Source: Ctenosaura bakeri (lineage: Eukaryota > Chordata > Lepidosauria > Squamata > Iguanidae). Taken from it: a DNA stretch of 64,000 nucleotides. The notes beneath the pieces were generated by a model. It saw only the letters and a program-made list of their open reading frames with translations, was not told the origin of the DNA and made no database searches. This document shows, one piece after another, positions 1-11,512 of the stretch. The DNA lies in contig CAOLHI010002507.1 of assembly GCA_948474755.1 (NCBI GenBank), positions 124,001 through 188,000 on the forward strand. The letters are read 5' to 3'. The stretch's first letter is position 1, and each line of letters opens with the position of its first letter. A program made the translations under genes and the position numbers.

Positions 1-1614
1 CCTAACAAATGTAAATAAACAATGGGCCCATATCATTATTTGGGTTTTTGTTGCAAAGAGAAGAGGATTCTCTGTAGACTGAGAATATCTACTGCTCTCT
101 TCTCCTAAATCAAATACAAGAAAAGACCTGTACAATCCAATCACAACAAACTTAACAGTCTAGGTCTATTTAGCGATTGGCAAAGTGTGGTTGTGGGCTA
201 CGTCTAGCTCCAAAGTACTTTCATGATTCCCCTAGTGCCTCCCCCTCAGAATTTTTAAGTTTTTTTAAAAAAATTAACATTGTGGTTTCCTGCTAAAACT
301 CAGTGCCAAGCCACTAAATGCACCATAGCTAATACAGAATGGAGCCAAAGCACTAGAGTCAATGGGACAGTCAATATCATAATCAATTTAATTCCTTTTT
401 CTTCGGTACCAATAGTTAATATTATATTAAGGTCAATTTAACTGTACTTAGGGTTCCTTTACATATAAATTCTAGGTATTTTAACTTTTAAAAAACTTTG
501 AAACAAAAGCAAAAAAGCCTTTGACACTTGGACAATCTGAACAATGGATCCCAGCCTTGGGGCAGTTGTCCACCTGTGGTCTACTTAACAAGCAAGCATG
601 TTCAGGTAATCCTAGTAGAAATGTGGGTTAGTGGTAATCAATGTAGTCAAATGCAAAATGATCTTCCTATTGAGAAAGACTGGAAGTATGTGCTAATCCT
701 GCAACAACCCTGCACCCAAACAATTGAGAAAGACTGGAACTATGTGCTAATCCTGCAACAACCCTGCACCCAAACAAATAATCAGTATCATTCACAGGCT
801 GCGTGTCATTTCCCCCACTATATTTCTTCCTTGGTTGACGTTGTTTTCTTCCCTGTAGTCAAACTATGCAGGACTGTGGTCTCCCAAATGCAGGCTACAA
901 TTTGTAATTGAGCTGTTTATATGCTGTACTCCCAAGAGTACAGATGAGAACACACCTCTAAATCATCTGAGCAAAAGACACATTTCTTTTGACCCAAAAA
1001 GGAGGCCATGAAACAGACACAGAGTTGGCTCCAGTTTTTACAGCTTCCTCAGCTTTATTTTACAGAACTAACAATCTGCAAACTGTTAACTCACCTTATA
1101 TCAAATAGCCTGACTATGCTACTTTGCTCCAGAACACATGCACAAATTATAGCTAAATCCCAGTCCCAGAAAATCAAAAAAACAAGTATTACCTTAGAAG
1201 ATGAGCTATTACTTTGAGCATCACTTGTAACACAACTTCTCTTGTGAGCTATGTTCTATTAGCACAAGGACCAATTAGTACTACACGTAGCTTGCTAACC
1301 AAACTAGAAGTGATTTCCTAAGAAACCATATCTGTAAAACCATGCTATCTGAATGTTTTAACACATTTAATCTAGGCTTGGCTGACACAGACGAATGTCT
1401 GCTCACCAGTCTATAAATATCAGTCATACTACCCCTTCGACAAAAAATGAATTACGTCCCAGTTAACAGTGAGCTGGTTCTAACGAAAGCACAAACTCTT
1501 TGAATATATGCAAATGTGCAGCTCCAACTTGGCAGGCCTACAGCCAAAGACAATGGGTTAGATCCAGATGTAGCCATGCTTAGACTACTAGATCCATTGA
1601 AATTAAGACTAACT
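1..1614. other. Non-coding stretch, possible FAM53B intron
   Basis: No gene recognised. Positions about 185-310 resemble a degraded hAT-type repeat that recurs at 53850 (GGCAAAGTGTGG, then GTGGGCTACGT). Positions 669-776 hold a 54-bp tandem duplication. The rest is AT-rich and featureless. Confidence 0.4.
669..776. repeat. 54-bp tandem duplication
   Basis: Copies at 669-722 and 723-776 start ATTGAGAAAGACTGGAA and end CACCCAAACA; they differ at one base (G/C). The unit is a multiple of three, so an open frame at 528-911 stays open through it, but that frame looks fortuitous. Recent local duplication. Confidence 0.9.
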
Positions 1615-1617
1615 TGA

Positions 1618-1799
1618 AGACCATGTCCACACTAGCCTGTTATAGCGCGATGATTCCACTTTCAACATCGTCTGGAATCCTGGGGTTTGCAGTTCCGGGA
1701 GGGGCCGGCCGGCCCCTCCCGGAACTGCAAACCCCAGGATTCCAGACGATGTTGAAAGTGGAATCATCGCGCTATAACAGGCTAGTGCAGACATGGCCT
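1618..1799. mobile_element. Foldback MITE, near-perfect palindrome (Harbinger-like family, copy a)
   Basis: Two arms of about 90 bp are almost exact reverse complements, meeting at GGGGCC/GGCCCC with essentially no loop. The outer TIR resembles the family end GGCCATTTCCGCACTAGCC. A flanking TGA at 1615-1617 and 1800-1802 may be a 3-bp target duplication. Assignment to PIF/Harbinger rests on the 3-bp duplication and TIR only. Confidence 0.75.
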
Positions 1800-1802
1800 T
1801 GA

Positions 1803-2440
1803 TTTATTTCAATGGTTCTACTGCAAGGATGACTAATTCCAGATCCAACCCACTACAGGGGGGTGGGAATGTGGGTGCCATATGACAGCCTTCCACTGAT
1901 CAGGTACAGCAAAATCATTACTTAAGAACAAGAAACAAAATGCACTTGCTAAGACCTTCCCAAAATATTATCCCAGAGACAGAGACAAGAAAACTACAGT
2001 TAAATCAAGATGTAGACAACATGGACTGCAAGACATACAGAGGTAAACACGCACGCTTTTATGAACCGAGCTCTGAAATAGTCATAAATGAGAATAAGCA
2101 GGTCCAGCCTGTTTATGTTCCAGGTTGACCTCGGTATTTTCATGGAGGGGGAAGCAAAATTAAGAGAAGCTGGCAACGCTCTGACGCACTGGGGAAAATG
2201 TGACTTTACAAGATCTTTTCAAGGACAGGTCCCATCGCCATGTGCAAATGGGGAGCGTGCAATACCCCATCATCAAAATTATTCTGTAAAAGAGTGAAGA
2301 AGAAGGAAAAAAAGAAAAAGAGGGAAAATCCATTTGTTAAGCCACAGCCACACTGCAGGAGTCTCTCCATCCAATCCAAGCAACCCGTCCTTTGCTGCTC
2401 TGCGTCCAGTTGCACGCAAAGTTCAACACACAAAAAGGAT
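1803..2440. other. Non-coding stretch with nothing recognised
   Basis: Mixed sequence with a purine-rich run (GAAGAAGGAAAAAAAG) near 2295-2325. No repeat family or exon recognised. Confidence 0.4.
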
Positions 2441-3180
2441 GGTTGCTAAACTTTGCAAGAAGCTGCCGCCCCAGCCCCCGACAACATCCGTGCTTCTCCG
2501 GACTCGCCGGTCCAAGGATCTCCGTTCCAGGTCATGACAGAAGTTAGAAACCTGTTTAAATGAGTAACTCCCAGGATCCATCGTGGTCTCCTCGCTGGTC
2601 CGGCTACGATTCCTCCCTGTCACTCCCCCCCCCACCCAAACCAATCCCCCTTTCCAGGTACAGAGCAGACAAGAAAGCAGAAAATACCAACATAATAACA
2701 ACCATAATAAAATACCCAAAGGAAGGGGGGGTAAACAGTGGGTAAGAAACAGCCTCCACCTCAAGCACTCGAGGCAGCCTCTGCTCCGCTCTCTGTCCAA
2801 GGAAGACTGAAAGTGTCTGAGCTCTCCCAGTCTGCACATTGAAACAATATCTCCCCCCCCAGGACGAGACCAACGGCGCAGGGAGGAGAGGGGGGCGCGG
2901 GGGACACAAAGCCGGCGTGAGGCCACCAAGCGCCACGCTCAGTGCCATCCCTTACCCTCCGTTGATCACTTTAAAGCCTCCGTTGGTAAGCCGGCAGAGA
3001 GTCCCTGGATGAAGCCTGAAAGTGGATCCCTTGCCAGGACTTGCCCGGGGGCACCCCTGCTAGAACCGCAGTGCTGTGGCCCGGTCCGCCTCCCGGAGAA
3101 AGGAAATAGGCCTGTCACTTCCTGGTTTCTGTCCGCAGCAAGTTCCTGAAATGCATCCATGGAGGGGTGCAGAGACCGAC
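2440..3180 (-). promoter_or_regulatory. CpG-rich promoter-like block, possible FAM53B 5' end
   Basis: GC- and CpG-rich sequence in an AT-rich neighbourhood. A consensus donor on the minus strand (GGAGG then GTAAGG) sits at 2956/2955, so a noncoding first exon could run from about 3180 to 2956. In human, FAM53B lies next to EEF1AKMT2 and is transcribed in this direction, which makes its promoter a reasonable guess. No FAM53B coding sequence is visible. The identity rests on synteny only. Confidence 0.4.
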
Positions 3181-3192
3181 ACACGCACTAAT

Positions 3193-3264
3193 GTATATAT
3201 TTATGTGTGTGTGTGTGTATATACATATATATGTGAGTGTGTGTGTGTGTGTATATAAAAATAT
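3193..3264. repeat. TG/TA microsatellite
   Basis: Alternating purine-pyrimidine run of (TG)n and (TA)n. It ends just before the U2-like sequence. Confidence 0.9.
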
Positions 3265-3289
3265 ATCCCTTCTCGGCCTTTTTGGCTAA

Positions 3290-3450
3290 GGCCATTTCCC
3301 CACTAGCCTGTTGTAGCGCTATGATTCCGCTTTCCACATCCTATGGAATCCTGGGGTTTGCAGCTTAGGGAGGGGCCTTTGAGGCCCAGGATTCCATAGA
3401 ATGTTGAAAGTGGGATCGTAGCGCTAGAACAGGCTAGTGGGGAAATGACC
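3290..3450. mobile_element. Foldback MITE copy b inside the U2 fragment
   Basis: Starts GGCCATTTCC and ends GAAATGACC, flanked by TAA on both sides (3287-3289, 3451-3453). Arms share TATGGAATCCTGGGGTTTGC with other copies. Contains AGGGAGGGGCC in the centre. Confidence 0.8.
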
Positions 3451-3459
3451 TAAGATCAA

Positions 3460-3639
3460 GGCCATTTCCGCACGACACTCTTCTAGCGCGATGATTCCAC
3501 TTTCAACCTCCTATGGAATCCTGGGGTTTGCAGTTCCGGGAGGGGCCGTCCGGCCCCTCCCGGAACTGCAAACCCCAGGATTCCATAGGAGGTTGAAAGT
3601 GGAATCATCGCGCTAGAAGCGTGTCGTGCGGAAATGGCC
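3460..3639. mobile_element. Foldback MITE copy c inside the U2 fragment
   Basis: Starts GGCCATTTCCGCACG and ends GGAAATGGCC, flanked by CAA on both sides (3457-3459, 3640-3642). The arms are an almost perfect palindrome centred near 3550. The terminal bases differ from copy b (CACGACACTCTTC), so it is an independent insertion. Confidence 0.82.
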
Positions 3640-3651
3640 CAAGTGTGATGT

Positions 3652-3802
3652 GTGTATTTAAAAAAACACGTATGCATATATATTTAAATACACATTTAAA
3701 TACACACACACACATATATATACATATATACACACACACACACATATATGTATGTGTATATATGTATATATAATACGCACACGTGTATGCGTGCGTGTAT
3801 GA
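3652..3802. repeat. CA/TA/TG microsatellite tract
   Basis: Long alternating purine-pyrimidine tract of (CA)n, (TA)n and GTGCGTGT-type units. Such sequence can adopt Z-form. It explains several His/Tyr/Cys-rich spurious frames on both strands. Confidence 0.85.
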
Positions 3803-4450
3803 ACAGGCACCAAGGACAGGTAGCCGTTCTGTCCTTTGCATAAAGGGGCTTTGCAGCGATGCCGCTGTAGGAGCGGGGTATCCGCGCGGTATCACCCGTG
3901 TTGCTCCTGCGGCGTTGCAGCGGCTGCAGACGCAGGGCAGAGGGAGCGATCGGGTGGCTTGGAAACTGTCTCCGGCCCTCCTGTGGCTCGGGGGCGTCCT
4001 GGGGGTTGCAATGACAGCAGCTGATAGGATTATGGGGGGGGCGTCGCAGGCGCAGCAGCTGCTCCTCTGTGCCGAGGAGGTCGGTAGGCGTCAGGCTTGC
4101 TCCGTTGAAAGGCTTGCCCCGGAGGAGACGGCCCTGCTTTGCATTGCATTTGCGGGTGTTTTGTGTGTGAGCAGGAAGCGATTTCCTCCCACCAAGCCCT
4201 TGGTGGGAGATGAGCCCGACTTCGGCCCCAGCAGTTCTTTTGCAATGCGAGGGGACATGGGGGGGGGAATAGCAACAAAAAGGGTCTGCAGTCGAGGGGC
4301 CAAAGCGTGGCTTCCACCCACGGCTAGCGACCTCCGTAGACACCCTCTGGAGCACATCCGGGAGTGGAAAAAGCTCTTCCAGGGCAAGCGGTGCCTCAGC
4401 CAGCCTCGAAACTCTGGGGTTTGGCGTCTTGGGACCGAGGTGGGAGGAGC
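3803..4450. other. GC-rich stretch without a supported gene
   Basis: CpG-containing sequence with open frames of over 200 codons on both strands. Neither shows a recognisable domain, and the plus frame ends in a SINE. Possibly part of the promoter block at 2.4-3.2 kb. Confidence 0.4.
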
Positions 4451-4454
4451 GGCT

Positions 4455-4632
4455 AAAGGCACCGTCTGATCTTGGAAACTGAGCAGGGTCGGCCCGGGTT
4501 AGGACTTGGTTGGGAGACCGCCCACGAATAGTGGTGTCTTTCAGGGGAAGGAACTGGAAGCCTATTCCTTGGCTAAGAAAACCCTATGAAATTCGTGGGG
4601 TCGATAGGCGACTTGAAGGCACACGCACAATC
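4455..4632 (+). repeat. 5S-Sauria SINE
   Basis: The head is 5S rRNA-like (GTCTGATCTTGGAAACTGAG, later GTTAGGACTTGGTTGGGAGA CCGCC); the body and tail (GAAAACCCTATGAAATTCG, GACTTGAAGGCACACGCAC) are those of Sauria SINEs. It is a retroposon, not a 5S gene. Confidence 0.85.
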
Positions 4633-4765
4633 CTGCGATGGGGGAACTTGGGGTCCTTACACATCCGCCTTACTGTGGAAAGCCTCTTGTCTTCCCAGAT
4701 CCCACTCCCCCCTGCACACAATGCCTGAGAGCAACCCAAGGGATGTGAGTGCTGGAATGCATTAC

Positions 4766-4982
4766 AATAGCAATAGCATTTATTTCTATACCGCTTATCA
4801 ACTGAGTGTTATCTAAGCGGTTTACAATGTATTTTAGCTAATTGCCCCCAACAAGCTGGGTACTCATTTTACCGACCTGCGGAAGGATGGAAGGCTGAGT
4901 CAACCTTGGAGCCGGGCAGGATCGAACTCACAACCTTGTGGTTGCAGTACTAGCATTTAACCACTGCGCCACCAGGGCTCCA
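4766..4982 (-). repeat. tRNA-headed SINE with L2/CR1-type tail
   Basis: Read on the minus strand it starts GAGCCCTGGTGGCGCAGTGG, has a B-box-like GAGTTCGATCC, a middle GGTCGGTAAAATGAGTACCC, and ends in AAACCGCTTAGA and an ATTGCTATTG microsatellite. This is a squamate tRNA-derived SINE with a LINE-like 3' end. Confidence 0.75.
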
Positions 4983-5255
4983 TCACAAGAACCATGAGGC
5001 TGGTGGAGAGAATTCTCACAGGCCATCTTGGATTATTCCTGTCCCCAGACACCTGCACATAAAACATATACTATTCTATGTGACTGTTGTTTAGTTAGTC
5101 AAGCAGGTTTTCTTGCTTTTACAGCGATCCATCCGCTTAAACAATTTGTTTTTATTTTTCTGTTTCATTCCCCAATAGAAAACATCTCTCAAAGCTTTGG
5201 ACGGCTTTAAGTGGAAAGGGAAAACTGAGTCCATTGGCTGGGTGGTAAACATTAA

Positions 5256-5675
5256 TTTAATATATAAAAAGTCAAAATATGTGAGTTTGTCTGTGTCAGA
5301 AGACCTGACTTCATATGATTGGCTGTGTCAGGCAAAGACCTCATATGATTGGCTGCCTGAGAAGATTCTATGGAATCCTGGGTTTGCAGTTTTAGGGAAG
5401 GGCCTTTAGAATTCTCAGCCAGAGAGCCTTTGGGCCTGGCCAGTTGCTATGGAGACAAGGCCTAGCAGCAAGGAGGAGGGCAGTGTATTCCCTCAGGAAC
5501 CCAAGCTCCCTATGTTAATAACTCTTGAGTACAGATTTGATTGGGGAATATGGGGGAAAGTTACAGGTACTGGACAAGACAGTTTGGGGAATTAGAGACA
5601 CAGGATCTTAAATTTTTCTAACAATATTACCTATGAGAAAATACAATCCTGGGTAATGCCGAGTAAATACACTAC
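5256..5675 (+). mobile_element. Short degenerate Helitron of the same family as 41162-42209
   Basis: The 5' end (TTTAATATATAAAAAGTC, then GTGAGTTTGTCTG) aligns with the longer Helitron's TCTACTATATAAGAGTC start. The 3' end (CCTGGGTAATGCCGAG, then CTAC before T) aligns with its hairpin and CTAG end. Inner TCATATGATTGGCTG and AGAATTCTCAGCCAGAGAG segments are shared. Length is about 420 bp. Confidence 0.7.
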
Positions 5676-5689
5676 TTTATATATATGAT

Positions 5690-8600
5690 AGGCAGGTGCC
5701 ATTATTTCTCCCTCCAAAGGCACCCAAGGTAGCTTACAATATAGTCATAAAAGCAATCCAAAGCACATAAAAAGCAGTAAGAGACATACTGATAAATCCT
5801 CTGAAAAAAAGAAGTTACATTCAAAGAGAGACCAACTAATCTCTCTCAGGACAATAAACTAACCAAATGGCCGGGCCTTGAGTGAGAAGCAGAAATATAT
5901 TACTTGTATTAGAGGAGACATGAACCATCTTTTATGGGGCTGTATAGGGTTTTTGTCACCTAAAACCATTCTGTCAAACACGTTGGTCTGGTATTTACCA
6001 TTCTACACGCGGCAGATAACCGCCTGGCTGAACTTATGACAATTTGCTGGTATTAGTCTGCATGGAACAGTTTACTCTGAGCTTCTGCAAGTTATTCAGT
6101 GGTTTTAATTTTCCAACCATAACACATTGCTTAAAGGATACAGACACTGTTTTCTGCTTCATGGACCTGGGTATGTTACTCAGTTCTACATTTTGCACAA
6201 CTTTGATTTTGGATGTGAAAGTATCTTCTATCATTTTATTAATTCCCAAAGGACAATAATTAGCCTTCCTATGGTAATGCAAAGACCTCAATTTTTTATT
6301 TTTTTTGTTCATGAAGCTCACATGAGCTAGTATACTTCACTGTCTCTTTATCTGATCTTTCTCACAGAATTCTTGTGACAGTAACAGTCTCTTTCTACCC
6401 ATATCTAATCAGCAATTAATCCCACCAGAGGGGATAGTTTAGAGCCTAAACACTACTCTGAGCACTTTAGAGGAAGACTATTAATACAAGGGGTGAAAAG
6501 ATGTGTGAATAAAATACTGAAGATGAGCACTAAAATCTTGTACTGAAATCTTTAATCAGCTGCGCATTCAAGATAAACAGACTTTTCCTCCACTCTGAAA
6601 TGGTAACAGTAACTTGGCCCAAGATTCTTGTAAGAAAAAATAGTTCTACTAAATTAAAATGTGAAATACCAGAAATATTGAACAAGAATAATTAATATTT
6701 GTCCTGAATTGGCAATCCACGGACTTATGACTGTGAACATTTAAAAGTCAGCTGTTGTTCAGTACAAAGCAGAGGTAAACATAAACATGCAGCTCAAGAA
6801 AAAGGGATGACAATTAAACACTAAATGCTAATTATATATACATGCAACACAATTCATTCTCAAATTCCTATCTCAATCCCATATTAAGATTTTCAAGAAT
6901 ATTCAGACAAATAGTTAACATTAAGGATGAACAATTAGAAAATTAGCATACCAATAAGTTTAATGTCATCTATCTCGATTAAGACTTGGCATTAGCTATA
7001 CATATGAGAATTATAGCCAAATTATGCCCATTTTATATCTGTACAATGTAATAATTTAGCTGTAGTTCTCAGGCTTACACTTAAATTATAGTTTTGCCGA
7101 ACAAATTGTTTTTATAAATTATAACTAAAAGCTTCAGATAGTGATTCTTTCAAAACTGAGACTTGTCGTATTTGAATTATCCTTCAACAAGGAAGAGTAG
7201 ATTAACAGAAATAATCAAAGGATAAGCTAATAACAATACTGTCTGTATTTTTATTAGCCAGAGCCCTGTAGTTATTTAAATGGGATTGTTACCTACAATT
7301 AAATATTATGTTTCAAGGGTGCCTTTTGTTAGTTTCTTGAACATTTCTATTAAGAAGCCTAGAGTGACTCCTACTGGCATATGTTGCTCCCCTAGCAACT
7401 TTTGGCACAAGAAAAAAGACCCTGGCACTTACTTGTGTTTCCTCCATTACCATCTTTGTTGCTTTTAGCCATTTCCCTTTCTTCTACTAATGCTGTGTTA
7501 TCTGAAAGTAACAAGTAGCTTAGCTTTTTCATACAGTTTTAAACCTTGTTCCTAAGTGACATAAGTACAGCTGTAGCTTGTGCATATTCGCTCAGAAGTA
7601 CCACCAAATTCAGTAAGATTTAGTCATAGATCAGTACTATTAGACTGTAGCCTTAGTATTCTAAGCACACATTTTAACTTGAGCAGAAGTATTAGGCAAA
7701 ATTGCAGTGTTATAACAAATGGAATATTGTCCTTTAATAAAATTAAGTGGGGACAGGTTAATCTTTCATTTGTTAAACTTTCACTTAGATATTTATTCGT
7801 CAGTGACGTCTGTAATCACCTCTAGACCGTACATTCCCTTTGGGTTAACAAAGAACTGTATTCTGCATTGTGAACAATCCCCTCCCACAATCCAGATGTT
7901 TTGTTGCGGAGCACTGAACCTATCTATTTCATGCCTAAGGAACAATTATTAAAGTAAAATAGGAATTTACATCTGAGTCTTATACTGAAGATTTTAGTTA
8001 AATGTTAAATTTTGAGCAGTTGCAAATACTTCATCCTAAAATGACTGTCCAAACTAATAAACCTGAGCAATAAAATCTGCAGTATTGCTGAATGTTAAAT
8101 GCCATGCCTGTGGTCTGTAATTTATATTTGTAACCTGGCTATTTATGCATGTTTAAAATAGCATTCTTGTTCACAACTGATTTCTCACGCTTCAAGACAG
8201 GTGAATTGGCTACATAGTATACTGTCAAGGCAGTCCATTTTGTGAATTTCCTAAGATCCTTCGGTTATTTAGTAGATATAGTGCATAGTGTCAAAAATAA
8301 CACTGCTCTAAACGGTTCTTTGTGTACTTTACATGCTTTGGGAAATCACTCTTTTACCTTTGCTGCTCCCTAGCTAAACGTGTACCTGCTGTTTATTAGC
8401 TCTTTCCTAAGCACAGTTCCATGATTAATCTCAAATGGACACTTAAAATTCTTCTAGTCTTCTAATCACAGAACAGAGTCATAAGTAGCCTCCCAATTAA
8501 ATGTTTCCTATGAAACAGAATATCAAGAGAACAAGAAAGATACGGAATGACATAGAACATAAAAAGACAGCCAGGCATAATAATATATATTACATTTTTA

Positions 8601-9103
8601 AAAATACAAAAGCAATCCAGCATTCCAGATCTGAAAAGTTTCTGACTCAAGTCTTCTACAGGAAAGGTGATCAATACTCCAGGATGGACATCTTGTGAGC
8701 TTCCAGATGCAGTAACACTGTAATTCTGAGCAGCCTTCACCACTAGATATGCTGGCTAGGACTGCTTATAGTTGCAGTCCAGTAAAGCAGCCCACTTCTA
8801 TTTTAAACTTTAATGATCCTTGTCGTCTTTATAATGCAATCTACTGCAATAAAATCTAAGTTAATCCTGTTGGAGGGCTGCCTGTGGTTCAACTCATGAT
8901 ATTGGAATTTTAAGACACTGCAGGTGGAACCAAATAAGTCAGCTCTGCCTTCGGAAACAAAGTATTTATTTAGATGTTGTATCTCTTCTGTTAAAAAGTA
9001 TGTTTCCTAGGGTAATTTACAATATGTTAAAAATAAAATACAATTGGTAAACACATACCAACAAATAAATACACAGAAGCATGAAGCCAGTGTAAAAGAA
9101 AAT
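5690..9103. other. Intergenic stretch, AT-rich, little recognised
   Basis: Positions 5700-5860 look like the 3' tail of an L2-type LINE on the minus strand (CACCCAAGGTAGCTTACAAT). Positions 8741-8800 resemble a hAT MITE fragment. Nothing else was recognised and no coding potential is supported. Confidence 0.4.
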
Positions 9104-9115
9104 AACACTGTTAAA

Positions 9116-9325
9116 AGAGCCAGTGTGGAACAGCGATTTGAGTGTTGGACTTGGATTCCGGAAGACCAAGGTTCAAATTCCCACAGCCACGGAAACTCAC
9201 TGAATGACCTTGGGCAAGTCATACACTCTCAGCCATAGAGAGCAGTGGCAAACCTCTTCTAACTCTTGCCAAGAAAACCCTATGATAGTGGAATTGATTT
9301 GAAGACACAAACAGCAACAAACAAA
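9116..9325 (+). repeat. Sauria SINE with target duplication
   Basis: tRNA-like head AGAGCCAGTGTGGAACAGCG, the conserved TGACCTTGGGCAAGTCA and GCCAAGAAAACCCTATGAT, and tail with CAACAAACAAA. Flanks AACACTGTTAAA at 9104-9115 and AACACTGTTTTAAA at 9326-9339 are a slightly changed target duplication. Confidence 0.9.
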
Positions 9326-9339
9326 AACACTGTTTTAAA

Positions 9340-11512
9340 CCCTGAAAAATGAAAACCAAAGATCTTCCGTTGGTGCCTGCAAATTAAGGTGGGGCCCAAA
9401 TGAATTTAGCCTGGGAAGAGCATAACACTGATGGTGCACCATTGTTGGGAAAGCCCTGTCATATTAACACCTACCTTACTTCAGATTTCCAACCAACCAA
9501 TAATTATTGCTACCATCCTGATCCAGAAAGACATTTATCAAGAAATCCTATTCATTTTTTTCTTTCTGCCATAAGGAAGTATTAACTACCTCCCTAGCCC
9601 AGCTGGTGTATTTTTCCCTTCCGGTTCTTATGAGCCAAGAGGGAGAAGGTTATTGTAGCCAAACTTCTCCAAACTTCTCCAAGAATTCTGTCCACACCCT
9701 TAAGCCATAATGAAATCAGCCAGTAAAATAGACCTATGCTGGCATCAAGATACATGCAACAGACCAAATAGTTCTAATCATAACATCCAGGTCATAATGA
9801 ACATGAACATTTTTATTCTCAGTGTTTTATGACAGTTTTTTGATATTTCTTACTGAGTGAAATTGGACAAAGACCTGAACTGCCTAGCTGGACTATAATC
9901 TGTTGACCATAAGGTTATAGATGCAAAATGATATCATCATCTGAATCCCCCTTCAAAAAAATGTAATAAATGAGGCAGTTCTATTTCCCAATAAAAGTCT
10001 CAAATGCAGCCAACTCAAATGAGGGAATTTTATTACTTTCTTCCACATTTAAACCAAGAATGATCTTTTTCAACAACTGGCAATATGTAAAACCTGATTA
10101 GAACAGATCTTAAAATGTGCAGCTTTCTTCATGTGTCTAAAATGCTTAGGAATCCTATGACCAGTTGGACCATATTCTAGAAAGAAAAAAATCCCTCCTT
10201 ATCCAATGATTGTGCTTCAATTTTTTTCCCCACATGAGGACATGGTGAGAACCTCAAGGGCATATCATATTTCATAGAACTATCCGTTTTCAAAGAGTAA
10301 TCAGAAGGTAAGGTCATGATAAGCTTTTAGGAATAGTTGTAGGCAACAGTGTATGAACCACTGCTTGATTTAGAGACTGATTTATAAACCAATATATAGA
10401 TTCATTCCAACGTTAGTTTTGCCAACAAGAAGACTGCACACTTATTCAGGCTTCAAGTGGCAACAGATTTAGGAATCCTCACTCAGGTGGTTTACAATTC
10501 TGTAAAAGAAAGCTTAACTGATGGAACAAATTCTTTTGTTGATTTGTAGTTTGCAAAATGAAAGAAACCATTTCTTTCCAAAAAAGAAATTTAAAAAGCA
10601 AGGTTATAGCTCTCACCTGCAGTCTCTGTCTATATCATGAACAGGATACAGCTGTACAAAGTTGATAGAAGTCCCTTAAAAGACTGGCCAAAAAGAAATA
10701 ATCTGTTATTGAAAGGGCACTTTCCTTTAAAATCAGGATGTAAAATCTTTTCAGTCCTGAGGGTTGTATGTGCTGCTGATTTTGGAGCCACAGATGTACA
10801 CGCAATTCATCCATCCATTTCATTTCCTTACTGGGTGATAGCTGGAAACTGCTTGATCGCTCCCACCAGCATAGAGAGAACAATTTAAGTGAGAATCTTT
10901 GTGGCAACAGGCGTGGTGAAGAGAAGGCTCTCCATTCCATCCCAAGAGATTTTATTTTATTTCATTTCATGATACTTTTTGTTCTTTCCTCACTGCTAAC
11001 AGAATGAGAGAATGATCAATCAGCAAGAATACAGAGATCAAGGAACCCATGAGGAGCAGTACTGAAGGCCATAGAAGCCTAAATGCAGCTGATGGGTACA
11101 ATGTTGTGTGCTCCTGTTTTATTGAACCATAACATTCCCTGTATGTTTTTGTGGCTTAAAAGAAAGAGAAGACTAGTTCGTACAATACAAATTAGAAACA
11201 GTACCTAATGTGTTGTTTATAGAAATACACCAAAAATCAGAGCATGGTTATATACAAATTAAACTTGGCAGCTCCTTGAGCATGATCATCCTCAGCTTCC
11301 CACAGCGGCAGAAAGCATGTGCTCCCCCCATTTTTCAGCTCACAAGCAATGAAACAAAACATCTGCATTGATAAATCTCTGTCTTTACCATATAGGCCTG
11401 TTTGTAATCATATATACATTTCTTGACTGTAAAATATATATCACTTTCCTAACAATTCCTACAAGTGATGATTGCTTTTCAGCAACCAATGTTAAATGGG
11501 CACTGTGAGTTA
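9340..11512. other. Intergenic stretch with nothing recognised
   Basis: AT-rich sequence with only short fortuitous frames on both strands. No repeat family, RNA gene or exon was identified. Confidence 0.4.

Larger units (their letters stand above)
3265..3650 (+). pseudogene. U2 snRNA 5'-end fragment split by two MITEs
   Basis: Sequence 3265-3289 (ATCCCTTCTCGGCC then TTTTTGGCTAA) matches the start of U2 snRNA with one substitution and one extra T. Removing the MITE at 3290-3450 with one TAA, then the MITE at 3460-3639 with one CAA, restores GGCTAAGATCAAGTGT, the continuing U2 order. The match fades after about 35 nt. It is a truncated fragment, not a functional gene. Confidence 0.75.

Noticed and set aside
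528..911. 127-codon open frame
   Set aside because: It is held open by the in-frame 54-bp duplication; no domain, no promoter or splice context.
1609..1802. Identical 60-codon frames on plus and minus strands
   Set aside because: A direct consequence of the perfect palindrome of the foldback MITE.
3696..4469. Open frames of over 200 codons on both strands (3783-4469 plus, 3696-4355 minus)
   Set aside because: Both lie in GC-rich DNA with few stop codons. The start regions are microsatellite translation, the plus frame ends in a SINE, and neither shows a domain or splice-consistent structure.
4455..4530. Possible 5S rRNA gene
   Set aside because: The 5S-like part is incomplete and runs directly into a Sauria SINE body; two further copies with the same fusion are at 58253 and 62550, so it is a SINE.
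4900..4982. Possible tRNA gene on the minus strand
   Set aside because: A and B boxes are present but no cloverleaf closes, and the sequence continues into a LINE-like tail; it is a SINE head.
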